From positions 4,049,569-4,113,568 of the forward strand of contig NZ_CM009578.1 in assembly GCF_002993885.1 (NCBI RefSeq): a DNA stretch of 64,000 nucleotides, given 5' to 3'. Positions 52,198 to 60,691 of this stretch are shown here, piece by piece. The notes beneath the pieces are model-generated. The model worked only from the letters and a program-made list of their open reading frames with translations, was not told where the DNA came from and did no database searches. The DNA comes from Sphingopyxis lindanitolerans. GTDB taxonomy: Bacteria; Pseudomonadota; Alphaproteobacteria; Sphingomonadales; Sphingomonadaceae. The number at the start of each line of letters is the position of its first letter. Within the stretch, counting starts at the first letter, position 1. A program made the position numbers and the translations under genes.

Positions 52198-53949
52198 GCC
52201 TCCTCCGCTTCCTTTGATGATTCGCGCGCGCCGGGTGCTGGTCGGCGCCTGGTCTGGGCGGCGTTGCTCGCGCTGCTGCTGCTGGCGATGATCGCGGCTG
52301 CCGCCTTCGGCTGGGCGGCGGGCCATGCGCGCGTCGCGTCCGATGCCGCCGCCGAACAGCAGGCGCGAAGCGCGTCGCGCCGGCTGGCCGGAGAGCTTCA
52401 GAAATTTCGCCTGCTCCCGCTGGTGCTCACCGAATATCCCGATGTGCGGACCGTGCTGGGCAGCGGCGATGCCGCGGCGGCGCGGCGGATGAACGACAAG
52501 CTCGAACTGCTCGCCGATCGAACCGATGCCGCGGTGATCTATCTGATCGCGCGCGACGGCCGGACGATCGCGGCGAGCAACTGGCGCCGCCCGCAGAGCT
52601 TCGTCGGCCAGAATTATGGCTTTCGTCCCTATTTCCGCGACGCCATGGCAAAGGGCGGCGCCGAATTGTTCGCGCTCGGCACCGTCAGCGGTCGGCCCGG
52701 TCTGTTCATCGCGCGCCGGGTCGAGGAAGGCGGCCGGACGCTGGGCGTGATCGTCGTCAAGGTCGAGTTCGACCGGCTCGAAGCCGAATGGGCGCGCCAG
52801 CCGCTCGCCACTTTCGTCACCGACGACCACGGCGTGATCATCATCACCAGCCGCCCCGACTGGCGTTTCCGCACGCTCGCACCGATCGACGAGCAGACGC
52901 GAGCCGCTATTCGCGCGGTGCTGCAATTCGGCAATCTGCCGCTTACTCCGCTCCCCCTGACAAGGGACGGCGCAACCTGGGCGAACGGCGACGCCCGTTA
53001 CCGCGAGGCGGCGGTTCGGGTGCCGATGGCCGGAGCACGGCTGCATGCCTTTCAGCCGTTGGCGCCTGCCGAGGCGAGCGCCAACGCGACAGCGCGCACC
53101 GCGATCCTGATCGCCTTCATCCTGCTCGCCGCGCTTTTGACCTGGGTGTTCCGCGCGCGCGAGAAACAGCGATTGCAGGAGGAGTCGCGGCACATGCTGG
53201 AGGTCGAGGTGGCGGCGCGCACCGCCGACCTGGTCGAGGCCAACCGGCGATTCCGCGCGGCGCGCGAGGAATTGTCGCAGGCGAGCCGCCTGGGGACGAT
53301 CGGGCAGATTACGGCGGGCGTCGCGCACGAGATCAATCAGCCGGTCGCGGCGATCCGCGGTTTTGCCGAAAATGCCGGCACTTTCCTCGACCGCGGCGAG
53401 CCGGGCAGGGCGCGCGACAATATCGGGACGATCGTCGCGCTGACCGAGCGGATCGCCGCGATCATCGCCGAACTGCGCAGTTTCGCGCGGCGCAGCACGC
53501 CCGCGCTCGGCCCGGTCGAGATCGCGCGGGTGATCGATGGCGCGCTGCTGCTCGTCGGCGATCGCATCCGCGAACATGGCGTCATGGTCGAACGCGTCGG
53601 CGAAGCGCCGGGGATGCGCTGCATCGCCGACCGCGTGCGGCTCGAACAAATTCTGGTCAATCTGCTCCAAAATGCGCTCGACGCGCTGACCGGCCATCCC
53701 GATCCGTGCATCCGCATCGAAACGCGGGCGGAAGACGGGATCGTCATCACCGTCGCCGACAATGGACCGGGGGTCGCCCCCGACGTCGCCGACAATCTTT
53801 TCACCCCTTTCGTCACCGGCAAGGCTGATGGGCTCGGGCTGGGGCTTGGCATCGCGCGCGACATCGCACGCGAATTTGGCGGCGCGCTCGACAGCGTCGC
53901 GTCGCCGCTCGGCGGCGCGGCTTTCCGGCTGGAGGTCCGCCGCGCATGA
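52195..53949 (+). CDS. dctB: Sensor histidine kinase DctB
   Basis: Membrane sensor for C4-dicarboxylates. The 584-aa product has one N-terminal helix (~20-42), a ~260-residue periplasmic double-PAS sensor (VIYLIARDGRTIAASNW, GQNYGFRPYFRDAM) and a second helix (~300-320). A coiled linker leads to the phosphoacceptor His in GVAHEINQPVAAIRGF. ATP-binding boxes follow: N box LLQNALDAL, G1 DNGPGV, G2 GLGLGLG. FRPYFRDA is a typical dicarboxylate-sensor motif. It overlaps dctD by 4 nt. The start codon lies in a perfect palindrome. Confidence 0.92.
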   Translation: MASSASFDDSRAPGAGRRLVWAALLALLLLAMIAAAAFGWAAGHARVASDAAAEQQARSASRRLAGELQKFRLLPLVLTEYPDVRTVLGSGDAAAARRMNDKLELLADRTDAAVIYLIARDGRTIAASNWRRPQSFVGQNYGFRPYFRDAMAKGGAELFALGTVSGRPGLFIARRVEEGGRTLGVIVVKVEFDRLEAEWARQPLATFVTDDHGVIIITSRPDWRFRTLAPIDEQTRAAIRAVLQFGNLPLTPLPLTRDGATWANGDARYREAAVRVPMAGARLHAFQPLAPAEASANATARTAILIAFILLAALLTWVFRAREKQRLQEESRHMLEVEVAARTADLVEANRRFRAAREELSQASRLGTIGQITAGVAHEINQPVAAIRGFAENAGTFLDRGEPGRARDNIGTIVALTERIAAIIAELRSFARRSTPALGPVEIARVIDGALLLVGDRIREHGVMVERVGEAPGMRCIADRVRLEQILVNLLQNALDALTGHPDPCIRIETRAEDGIVITVADNGPGVAPDVADNLFTPFVTGKADGLGLGLGIARDIAREFGGALDSVASPLGGAAFRLEVRRA

Positions 53950-55283
53950 GTGAATTCGTGACTCGCCAGCAGGTCATTTTCGTCGATGACGACGACGCCT
54001 TGCGCGCGGCGACGGTGCAGTCGCTCGAACTCGCCGATATCGAGGTCCGCGCCTTCGCCGATGCCGAGACGGCGCTTGCCGCCATCGACGACGCCTTCAG
54101 CGGTGCGGTGGTCACCGATATCCGCATGCCGCGTCTCGACGGGCTCGAATTCTTCGCGCGCATCCGGGCGATCGACCCCGAAATCCCGGTTATCCTGATC
54201 ACCGGGCACGCCGACGTGCCGATGGCGATCGGCGCGCTGAAGGACGGGGCATTCGATTTCCTGGCGAAGCCCTATGCAACCGATCACCTGATCGCGGCGG
54301 TTCGCAAGGCGCTCGAATCGCGGCGCCTGATCCTCGACAACCGGATGCTGCGCGCCGCCGCCGAAACCAGCGTCGACAGCCCGCTGATCGGCGACAGCCC
54401 GGTGATGGCGCAACTGCGCGCGACGATCGTCCAGATCGCGCGCGCCGACATCGACGTCCTCGTCGAAGGCGAGACGGGGACGGGCAAGGAACTTGCGGCG
54501 CTGCTCCTCCATCGCAAGGGGCCGCGGTCGGGCCGCCCGTTCATCGCGGTCGATTGCGGCGCGCTTCCCGAAGGGCTCGCCGAGGTCGAACTGTTCGGCC
54601 ATGATCGCGGCGCCGTCGGCTATGGTCCGATCGCGCGCGAGGGGCGGATCGAGCAGAGCCATCGCGGCACCCTGTTCCTCGACGGCATCGACAATATGCC
54701 GCTCGCGATCCAGTCGATGCTGCTTCGCGTCGTCGAGGAGCGCAAGATCCGGCCGATCGGCGCGGCCGAACCGCGTGCGGTCGACCTGCGTATCGTCGCA
54801 TCATCGCGCCGCGACCTCCAGCAAGCGGTGCGCGCCGGCGAGTTTCGCGAGGATCTTTTCTATCGCCTCAACGTCGTGCGGCTGCGGATACCGCCGCTTC
54901 GCGAGCGCAAGGCCGACATCCCGCAACTTTTTGCGTCCTTCGTCGAGGAAGCGACCGGCCGGATGGGCGCACCCGACTTCACCCTCGGCGACGCCGCGCG
55001 TCGGCATCTGATCGAACATGACTGGCCGGGCAATGTCCGCGAGCTTCGCAACTTCGCCTATAGCGAGGTGTTGGGGCTCGACACCCCGGCGCTGGGCGAT
55101 GGCGAAATCCCTCCGGCGCTTCCCGAACGGGTGGCGCAATTCGAGGCGCACGCGATCCGCGACGCGCTGGCGAGTGCGGGGGGCGATATCGCGGCGACGC
55201 TGGCGTTCCTGCGTATCCCGCGCAAGACGCTCTACGACAAGATCGCGCGTCACGGCATCGATCCGAAGATATATCGGGGCTGA
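53946..55283 (+). CDS. dctD: DctD-like response regulator with degenerate AAA+ motifs
   Basis: 445-aa partner of DctB with receiver (phospho-Asp D58 in VVTDIRMP), AAA+ domain and Fis-type helix-turn-helix (GDIAATLAFLRIPRKTLYDKIAR). The Walker A loop GETGTGKE is intact. The sigma54-contact loop that should read GAFTGA is GAVGYG (residues 222-227), and Walker B reads LFLDGID (243-249), with Gly in place of the catalytic Glu. Such a protein should not remodel sigma54-polymerase. It may act as a simple phosphorylation-dependent DNA-binding regulator. The frame is otherwise intact. Confidence 0.9.
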   Translation: MSEFVTRQQVIFVDDDDALRAATVQSLELADIEVRAFADAETALAAIDDAFSGAVVTDIRMPRLDGLEFFARIRAIDPEIPVILITGHADVPMAIGALKDGAFDFLAKPYATDHLIAAVRKALESRRLILDNRMLRAAAETSVDSPLIGDSPVMAQLRATIVQIARADIDVLVEGETGTGKELAALLLHRKGPRSGRPFIAVDCGALPEGLAEVELFGHDRGAVGYGPIAREGRIEQSHRGTLFLDGIDNMPLAIQSMLLRVVEERKIRPIGAAEPRAVDLRIVASSRRDLQQAVRAGEFREDLFYRLNVVRLRIPPLRERKADIPQLFASFVEEATGRMGAPDFTLGDAARRHLIEHDWPGNVRELRNFAYSEVLGLDTPALGDGEIPPALPERVAQFEAHAIRDALASAGGDIAATLAFLRIPRKTLYDKIARHGIDPKIYRG

Positions 55284-55431
55284 GGCGGTTCCGGCGGCGG
55301 GTGCTTAATACTGCCACGATGGTGCCGTTAAATTCTGCAAAATGGGGATTTTATTCATAATCGCCTGTCATGGTTGTCCATGCGAAGGCCAGTTCGTTGA
55401 ATATGTGTTAACTATGGTTCGCAGCGCCATT

Positions 55432-55460
55432 GAATATTTTGCGAAATTTCGCTAATATTC
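55432..55460. promoter_or_regulatory. Palindrome upstream of the PilZ gene
   Basis: GAATATT-TT-GCGAAA and its inverted partner TTTCGC-T-AATATTC form a near-perfect 29-nt inverted repeat, one base asymmetric. It is unusually AT-rich for this genome and lies ~75 nt upstream of the chosen PilZ start. Could be an operator or a leader hairpin. Confidence 0.45.
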
Positions 55461-55536
55461 GGCGCCAGTACCGATGTATGTTGAGTATGTTATGACATTG
55501 TCCCGCTCTACCGGTGCTGCTTTCAACGAGGATGGC

Positions 55537-56157
55537 ATGAAGAAATCGCTCCTCTCCAACGCGACGCCCCAACCGCAAACAGCGAGCGAAACCGACCGCC
55601 GCGGCGCCGACCGCTATCGCACCGTGTGGCGCATCGCGAAGGTCAAGCGCGATGGCGACGTCGGCCTGTGGCGCGTGCGCAACATGTCGGACAATGGCAT
55701 GATGCTCGCCGCCGATGTGCCGATCGCGGTCGGCGAAAAGCTCGAAATCGCGCTTTCGGATGCGGTGGCCGTACGCGGCAAGGTCGTGTGGTCCGAAGGC
55801 GGTCGCTGCGGCGTCGCGTTCGACGAGGAGGTCGATGTTGCCGACGTGCTCAAGCGGCTCGCGGCCGAGCAGCGCGCGAGTGGCTATCGCCAGCCGCGTT
55901 TGCCGGTGCACACCAGCGCGCAGGCGGTGACCGACGAAGGAACGAGCGAGATCGAACTCGTCGACCTGTCGCAAAGCGGCGCGGGTTTCGTCCACGACGG
56001 CCATCTGGAGGTCGGCAAGGAACTCGACCTCGTGCTGGCGAGCGGAATCCGCCGCAAGGCGATCGTGCGCTGGTCGCGCGGGACGCGTGGCGGCCTGTGG
56101 CTGACCCAACCGCTCGACCGCGCCGACCTCGAAAGTATCCACCGCTTTCAGAATTAG
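55537..56157 (+). CDS. Tandem PilZ-domain protein
   Basis: Predicted cyclic-di-GMP-binding protein of ~206 aa with two PilZ-like domains. The first has RYRTVWR plus NMSDNGMML (RxxxR and D/NxSxxG). The second has RLPVHT plus DLSQSGAGF; its RxxxR is incomplete (RQPRLP). ATG 55537 has GAGGATGGC upstream; in-frame ATGs at 55474 and 55492 are alternatives. Monocistronic, following dctD after a 253-nt gap. Output unknown; motility or polysaccharide control is usual. Confidence 0.8.
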   Translation: MKKSLLSNATPQPQTASETDRRGADRYRTVWRIAKVKRDGDVGLWRVRNMSDNGMMLAADVPIAVGEKLEIALSDAVAVRGKVVWSEGGRCGVAFDEEVDVADVLKRLAAEQRASGYRQPRLPVHTSAQAVTDEGTSEIELVDLSQSGAGFVHDGHLEVGKELDLVLASGIRRKAIVRWSRGTRGGLWLTQPLDRADLESIHRFQN

Positions 56158-56179
56158 AGCGGGATCAAGCGTGATCGTG

Positions 56180-56208
56180 CCCCCGCTTTCGCGGGGGAAC
56201 AGGGTTTT
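56180..56208. repeat. Half copy of the CGCGAAGGCGGG repeat family
   Basis: CCCCCGC-TTTC-GCGGGGG (56180-56197) followed by AACAGGGTTTTTATT matches the 3' end of the copy at 9777-9860. A stem followed by TTTTT suggests it terminates the PilZ transcript. Confidence 0.7.
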
Positions 56209-56223
56209 TATTCCGAGAGGATT

Positions 56224-56868
56224 TTAAGCCGCGCCCTTCACGATTCTGGCCCAGGGGTTGAGGTCGGGTTCGGCGATCTTGGTCAGCCGGTTATGGTCGC
56301 GGTGCCGGAACGGTTCGGCCGCGCCCTTCACCATCAGCATCGTGTCGGAGACATAGCTCCACGATCCATCGTCATGAAAATCGACGGCCAATTCGTAACT
56401 GTCGGTGCGGAAGGCGAGTTCGAGGAAGGTCGTCGAGCAGATGCCATATTCGGTTTGTCCGCGTGTCGCCTTGAGGGTCAGTTGCTTCGCATCGGGCTTC
56501 GCATGCCCCGCGGCGATGGCAATCTGGCCGCGCGGGATGGCGAGGGTCTGGAGGATCAGGCCCGTCGCGGCTTCATAAAGCCAATAGCCGACCTGATCGT
56601 GGAAGGCGATGTCCTCCTCGCGTGTGTTGATGCGGACATGGTAGCGCAGGCCATAGAAAAGCTGCGGTCCGTTCGCCTGCGGGTCGATCGGCTGCATCTC
56701 GATCCGCTCGTAATATTCGCGCGTCTCGGGGCCGTCGGCCTTGGGGTTCACATCGACGCCGCGTGTTCCCTCCCAGATGCCCGCGAGCCGCCGCAGCGGA
56801 CCAAGATTGGCGAGCGTGTCGGGGTCGACGTCCTCGGGTTCGGTGAAGATGTCGTCGGGTATGTCCAT
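56224..56868 (-). CDS. Nitrobindin-like heme-binding beta-barrel protein, copy 2
   Basis: 214-aa member of the same FABP/nitrobindin-like family as the protein at 19054. Features: LAGIWEGTRGVD, LFYGLRYHVRI, IAFHDQVGYWLYEAATG, a conserved YGICSTTFLELAF segment and C-terminal FRHRDHNRLTKI. An acidic ~20-residue N-terminus is extra. ATG 56868 follows AAGGGGA. It is on the same strand as aguB-aguA, 20 nt after aguB, so it may be co-transcribed with them. Role unknown. Confidence 0.8.
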   Translation of the reverse strand: MDIPDDIFTEPEDVDPDTLANLGPLRRLAGIWEGTRGVDVNPKADGPETREYYERIEMQPIDPQANGPQLFYGLRYHVRINTREEDIAFHDQVGYWLYEAATGLILQTLAIPRGQIAIAAGHAKPDAKQLTLKATRGQTEYGICSTTFLELAFRTDSYELAVDFHDDGSWSYVSDTMLMVKGAAEPFRHRDHNRLTKIAEPDLNPWARIVKGAA

Positions 56869-56888
56869 GCTGTCCCCTTTACGGCTTG

Positions 56889-57740
56889 TCAGATGTCTTC
56901 GGCCAGACGCCCATAGAGTTGCGGTCGGCGGTCGCGGAAAAAGCCCATTCCCGCGCGGTGCTTCGCGGCGCGGTCGAGGTCGATCGTCTCGACCAGGACG
57001 CCACTCTCGCTTGCGCCGAACGCCTGTGTCAGGTCGCCCCATTCGTCGGTGATGAAGCTGTGGCCATAGAAATTGGCGTCGCCCTCGGCGCCGATCCGGT
57101 TCGCGGCGATCACCGGCATGCAGTTCGACACCGCATGCCCCTGCATCGCGCGGCGCCACATGCGGCTGGTGTCGAGGTCGGCATCATAGGGTTCGGATCC
57201 GATCGCGGTCGGATAGAAAAGCAGTTCGGCGCCCATCAGCGCCATCGCGCGCGCGCATTCGGGATACCATTGGTCCCAGCAGACGCCGACGCCGATGCGC
57301 GTCCCGAAAATATCCCAGACCTTGAAGCCGGTGTTGCCGGGGCGGAAATAATATTTCTCTTCATAGCCGGGGCCGTCGGGAATGTGGCTCTTGCGATACG
57401 TCCCCATAATGGCGCCGTCGGGGCCGATCATCGCGAGACTGTTGTAATAATGCGGGCCGTCTTTTTCGAAAAAACTCGTCGGGATCGCGACCTTGAGCTT
57501 GGCGGCAAGCGATTGCATCGCGACGACGCTCGGATGGTCGGTGGTGGGGTGCGCGCCGGCGAACAGCGCTTCCTCCTCGACCTGGCAGAAATAGGGACCC
57601 TCGAAAAGTTCGGGCGGCAGGATGATCTGCGCGCCTTGTCCGGCGGCCTCCTCGACGAGCGCGGTGACCGCATCGATGTTCGGTTGGGCAGGGCCGGGGA
57701 GCGCAAGCTGCAACGCGGCGACGGTGATCGTGCGGGTCAT
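56889..57740 (-). CDS. aguB: N-carbamoylputrescine amidase
   Basis: Nitrilase-fold hydrolase that converts N-carbamoylputrescine to putrescine, CO2 and ammonia. The 283-aa product has the catalytic triad motifs LPPELFEGPYF (Glu), TYRKSHIPDGPGYEEKYYF (Lys) and GVCWDQWYPE (Cys). The YFRPGNTGFKVW and RRAMQGHAVSN segments match AguB closely. ATG 57740; no strong ribosome site is visible. It lies 52 nt after aguA, completing a two-step pathway. Confidence 0.95.
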   Translation of the reverse strand: MTRTITVAALQLALPGPAQPNIDAVTALVEEAAGQGAQIILPPELFEGPYFCQVEEEALFAGAHPTTDHPSVVAMQSLAAKLKVAIPTSFFEKDGPHYYNSLAMIGPDGAIMGTYRKSHIPDGPGYEEKYYFRPGNTGFKVWDIFGTRIGVGVCWDQWYPECARAMALMGAELLFYPTAIGSEPYDADLDTSRMWRRAMQGHAVSNCMPVIAANRIGAEGDANFYGHSFITDEWGDLTQAFGASESGVLVETIDLDRAAKHRAGMGFFRDRRPQLYGRLAEDI

Positions 57741-57792
57741 GGAGCGGATATAGGCGAGGCCGCGCATCTTGCCAGCGCAAAAGCGGCTGGCG

Positions 57793-58776
57793 CTATTTCG
57801 GAAGCTGCTGGCTCGAACAATGAAAGCTGCCGCCGCCGACGAGGATCCCGCGCGCCGACACGCCCATGGCGCGGCGGCCGGGAAAGAGCGCGGCGAGGGC
57901 ATCGACCGCGGCGGCGTCATTGGCGACGCCATAGGTCGGGACGACCACGACGCTGTTGCCGATATAGAAATTCATATAACTCGCCGCCGCAATCTCGCCA
58001 TCCAGTTCGACGCGGCCGGGTGAGGGGAGGTCGATGATCTCAACCTCGCCGAATGCCGCCGCTCGCGCCCGCGCGTCGGCATAGATTTCGGCATTGGGAT
58101 CATCGTCGCCCGCCGCGACCGGGATCGCGAGCCGGCCTTCGCCGACGAAGCGCGCCAGATTGTCGACATGGCCGTCGGTGTGATCGCCGATCAGCCCCTT
58201 GCCGAGCCACAGCAGCCGTTCGATGCCGAGCGACTGGTGCAGCCGAACCGCAATATCCTCGCGCGTCAGTGTCGGATTGCGGTTGAGGTTGAGGAGGCAT
58301 TCCTCGGTCGTGACGCACAGCCCGGTGCCGTCGACGTCGATGCCGCCGCCTTCGAGCACCCAGTCCTGATCGTCGACCGGAAGCCCGCCGCTGTGCGCGA
58401 GCGCGGCGCCGATTTCCCGATCCCCCGGCATGACGAATTTTTCGCCCCACCAGTTGAATTGGAAATTGCGCGCCCGCCGCGCCGCGCCAGTGCCCGCGAC
58501 GATCGGCCCGGTGTCCCGCAGCCAGATGTCGCCGAGCGGCTGGACGAATATGCGCACGCCCGCTGCGACGAGCCCGGCGGCGATGCCCGCCTGATGCTCG
58601 TCGTTGACGACCAGCCGCACCTCTTCGCCGCGGCCGCCGTCATGCACGGCGTTGGCAAAGGCGGCGACGTCGGCGCGCGCGGCATCGATCCGGCCCGCCC
58701 ATTCGGCGTCGAGGTGCGGAAAGCCGATCCACACGGCTTCGTGCGGCGCCCATTCGGCAGGCATGCGCAGCGTCAT
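57793..58776 (-). CDS. aguA: Agmatine deiminase
   Basis: Converts agmatine to N-carbamoylputrescine. The 327-aa product of the guanidino-modifying superfamily has the N-terminal MPAEWAPHEAVWIGFPH, DIWLRDTGPI, EGGGIDVDGTG, GDHTDGHVDNLARF (catalytic His/Asp) and the nucleophile Cys in GGGSFHCSSQQLPK. All catalytic residues appear present. Upstream of aguB on the same strand. No arginine decarboxylase lies in the window, so agmatine supply must come from elsewhere. Confidence 0.95.
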   Translation of the reverse strand: MTLRMPAEWAPHEAVWIGFPHLDAEWAGRIDAARADVAAFANAVHDGGRGEEVRLVVNDEHQAGIAAGLVAAGVRIFVQPLGDIWLRDTGPIVAGTGAARRARNFQFNWWGEKFVMPGDREIGAALAHSGGLPVDDQDWVLEGGGIDVDGTGLCVTTEECLLNLNRNPTLTREDIAVRLHQSLGIERLLWLGKGLIGDHTDGHVDNLARFVGEGRLAIPVAAGDDDPNAEIYADARARAAAFGEVEIIDLPSPGRVELDGEIAAASYMNFYIGNSVVVVPTYGVANDAAAVDALAALFPGRRAMGVSARGILVGGGSFHCSSQQLPK

Positions 58777-58802
58777 TGAGCCTTGGTCCTCCGTCCGACA
58801 CG

Positions 58803-58888
58803 CTCGTCATGGCGAGGAGCGGAGCGACGCGGCAATCCAGGGCGGCTGGCCGCCCTGGATTGCTTCGCTTCGCTCGCAATGGCGAGGT
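58803..58888. repeat. Palindromic intergenic repeat with perfect 15-bp arms
   Basis: GCAATCCAGGGCGGC (58832-58846) and GCCGCCCTGGATTGC (58849-58863) are perfect inverted copies around 2 nt. Flanking GGCGAGGAGCGGAGCGACGC and GCTTCGCTTCGCTCGCAATG add imperfect outer arms. It lies between aguA and the M28 peptidase, both on the minus strand. A degenerate relative is at 27140. Confidence 0.8.
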
Positions 58889-58890
58889 CT

Positions 58891-60576
58891 TTATTTCGCC
58901 GGGCGCGACTTGTCGCGTGCGGCGCGGAACTCGTCGCCCTTCACCCAGTTCGGCCAGGCGTCGGTCGAGGCGAGCATGCGGCCTGCGGCATAGAAGAGCT
59001 TGAGATCGGCGAGCATGCCGTCCCAATTCTTGATCGCCGCATATTCGTCGCCCGGCGCGTGGTAGCGGTTCTTCTCATAATCTTCCGCCGCCTTCTTGCC
59101 GGCTTCCTTGCCGCCGTCGACCAGATCTTCGCCGGCCCCGAAGTTGAAGAAGGGGACGCCGTGCTTGGCAAAGCTGAAATGGTCGGAGCGGTAATAGAAG
59201 CCCTTCTCGGGCGTCGGTTCGTCGACGATCGCGACCTTCGCCGCCTTGGCGATCTTTTCCAGATAGGAGTCGAGATCCGACTTGCCGCGGCCGACGACGA
59301 CGATGTCCTTCGCCGGGCCGTTCGGGTTCAGCGCGTCCATATTCACGCCGCCGACCGTCTCGGCGAGCGGGAAGACCGGATTGTCGGCATAATATTGCGA
59401 GCCGAGCAGGCCCGATTCCTCGGCCGTCACCGCCAGGAAGACGACGCTGCGGTCGGGCGCCGGCGCTTTCTTATAGGCCTGCGCGAGGGTCACGAGTCCC
59501 GCGACCCCGGTCGCATTGTCGACCGCGCCGTTGCAGATATCGTCGCCGTTCACTGGCGTGCAGCGGCCGAGATGGTCCCAGTGCGCGGTATAGAGGACAT
59601 ATTCGTCGGGGCGCTTCGCGCCCGGCAGGACGCCGATGACGTTATGCGACATCTTCTTCGCGATCTGGTTGTCGAAGCCGAACGCCGCCTTCACGCCGGT
59701 CAGCGCCACCGCCTTGAAGCCCTTCTTGCCCGCGGCGGCGCGCAGCTTGTCGAAATCCTGGCCCGCGCTGGCGAGCAATTCCTTCGCCTTGCCGAGCTGA
59801 ATCCAGCCATTCGCCGCGGTCTGGTCGGCGCCGCCATTCTTGGTCTCGGCGAGATATTGGGTGCCGGTGTTGCTGCTTTCCACGACGTTCCAGCCATAGG
59901 CGGCGGGTTCGGTGTCGTGGACGATCAGCGCCGCGGCCGCGCCCTGGCGCGCCGCTTCCTCATATTTATAGGTCCAGCGGCCATAATAGGTCATCGCGCG
60001 GCCGTTGAACTCACCCTTGGCTTCGGGGGTCTGCCAGTCGGGATCGTTGACGAGGATGATGACGGTCTTGCCCTTGACGTCGAGCCCGGCATAATCGTTC
60101 CAGCCCTTTTCGGGGGCGTTGATGCCATAGCCGACGAAGACGACGTCGCTGTCCTTGATCGCGGTCTTGGGCTGCACGCGATAGCTGAAGGCGACATAAT
60201 CATCACCATAGTTCAGCGTGACCGGCGCCTTGCCGCCGGTGAAGCTCAGCGGCGTCGCGTTCTTCGCGGTGATCTCGACCAGCGGTACGTCCTGCGTCCA
60301 CTTGCCGTTGTTGCCGGGCTTGAGGCCGGCTTCCTCGAACTGCTTGATCAGATAGGCGAGGGTCTTTTCCTCGCCCGCGGTGCCCGGCGCGCGGCCTTCA
60401 TAGGCGTCCGACGAGAGTTCCTTCGTCACCGACTGCAACGTCTGCAGCGACAGCTCGGGGAACTGGACGTCGGGGAGCGAAGCCGCGTCGGGGCCAGCCG
60501 CCTTGTCGGCGCCGCTGCACGCGGCAACGGAAAGAAGAACCGCGAAAGCCGCGGCAGTTCGGGGAAAACGAAGCAT
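58891..60576 (-). CDS. M28-family metallopeptidase, lipoprotein
   Basis: Periplasmic or membrane-anchored aminopeptidase of 561 aa. Lipobox VAAC follows a hydrophobic signal (FAVLLSVAACSG). The M28 dizinc site is complete: HWDHLG, NGAVDNATGVAG, AEESGLLGSQYY, VNMDALN and RSDHFSFAKHGVPFF. A PA-like insert (AARQGAAAALIVHDTEPAA) lies before the catalytic domain. Widely kept in sphingomonads. Monocistronic. Confidence 0.92.
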   Translation of the reverse strand: MLRFPRTAAAFAVLLSVAACSGADKAAGPDAASLPDVQFPELSLQTLQSVTKELSSDAYEGRAPGTAGEEKTLAYLIKQFEEAGLKPGNNGKWTQDVPLVEITAKNATPLSFTGGKAPVTLNYGDDYVAFSYRVQPKTAIKDSDVVFVGYGINAPEKGWNDYAGLDVKGKTVIILVNDPDWQTPEAKGEFNGRAMTYYGRWTYKYEEAARQGAAAALIVHDTEPAAYGWNVVESSNTGTQYLAETKNGGADQTAANGWIQLGKAKELLASAGQDFDKLRAAAGKKGFKAVALTGVKAAFGFDNQIAKKMSHNVIGVLPGAKRPDEYVLYTAHWDHLGRCTPVNGDDICNGAVDNATGVAGLVTLAQAYKKAPAPDRSVVFLAVTAEESGLLGSQYYADNPVFPLAETVGGVNMDALNPNGPAKDIVVVGRGKSDLDSYLEKIAKAAKVAIVDEPTPEKGFYYRSDHFSFAKHGVPFFNFGAGEDLVDGGKEAGKKAAEDYEKNRYHAPGDEYAAIKNWDGMLADLKLFYAAGRMLASTDAWPNWVKGDEFRAARDKSRPAK

Positions 60577-60641
60577 GCAATGTCCTTGAATTTCGTTTGC
60601 GACGACGGGCTTGTGCCAGCCGCGCGGCCCCGATGCAAGAA

Positions 60642-60663
60642 GGGCGGCCCTTTCGGACCGCCC
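60642..60663 (-). terminator. Hairpin downstream of rpsD
   Basis: On the minus strand GGGCGG-U-CC pairs with GG-G-CCGCCC around GAAA (one U-G pair). The following TTCTT is a weak T-tract. Located 28 nt after the rpsD stop, it is a likely but weak terminator. Confidence 0.55.
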
Positions 60664-60691
60664 CCCTGAAATCGTTTCGGTCGAAACCAGA

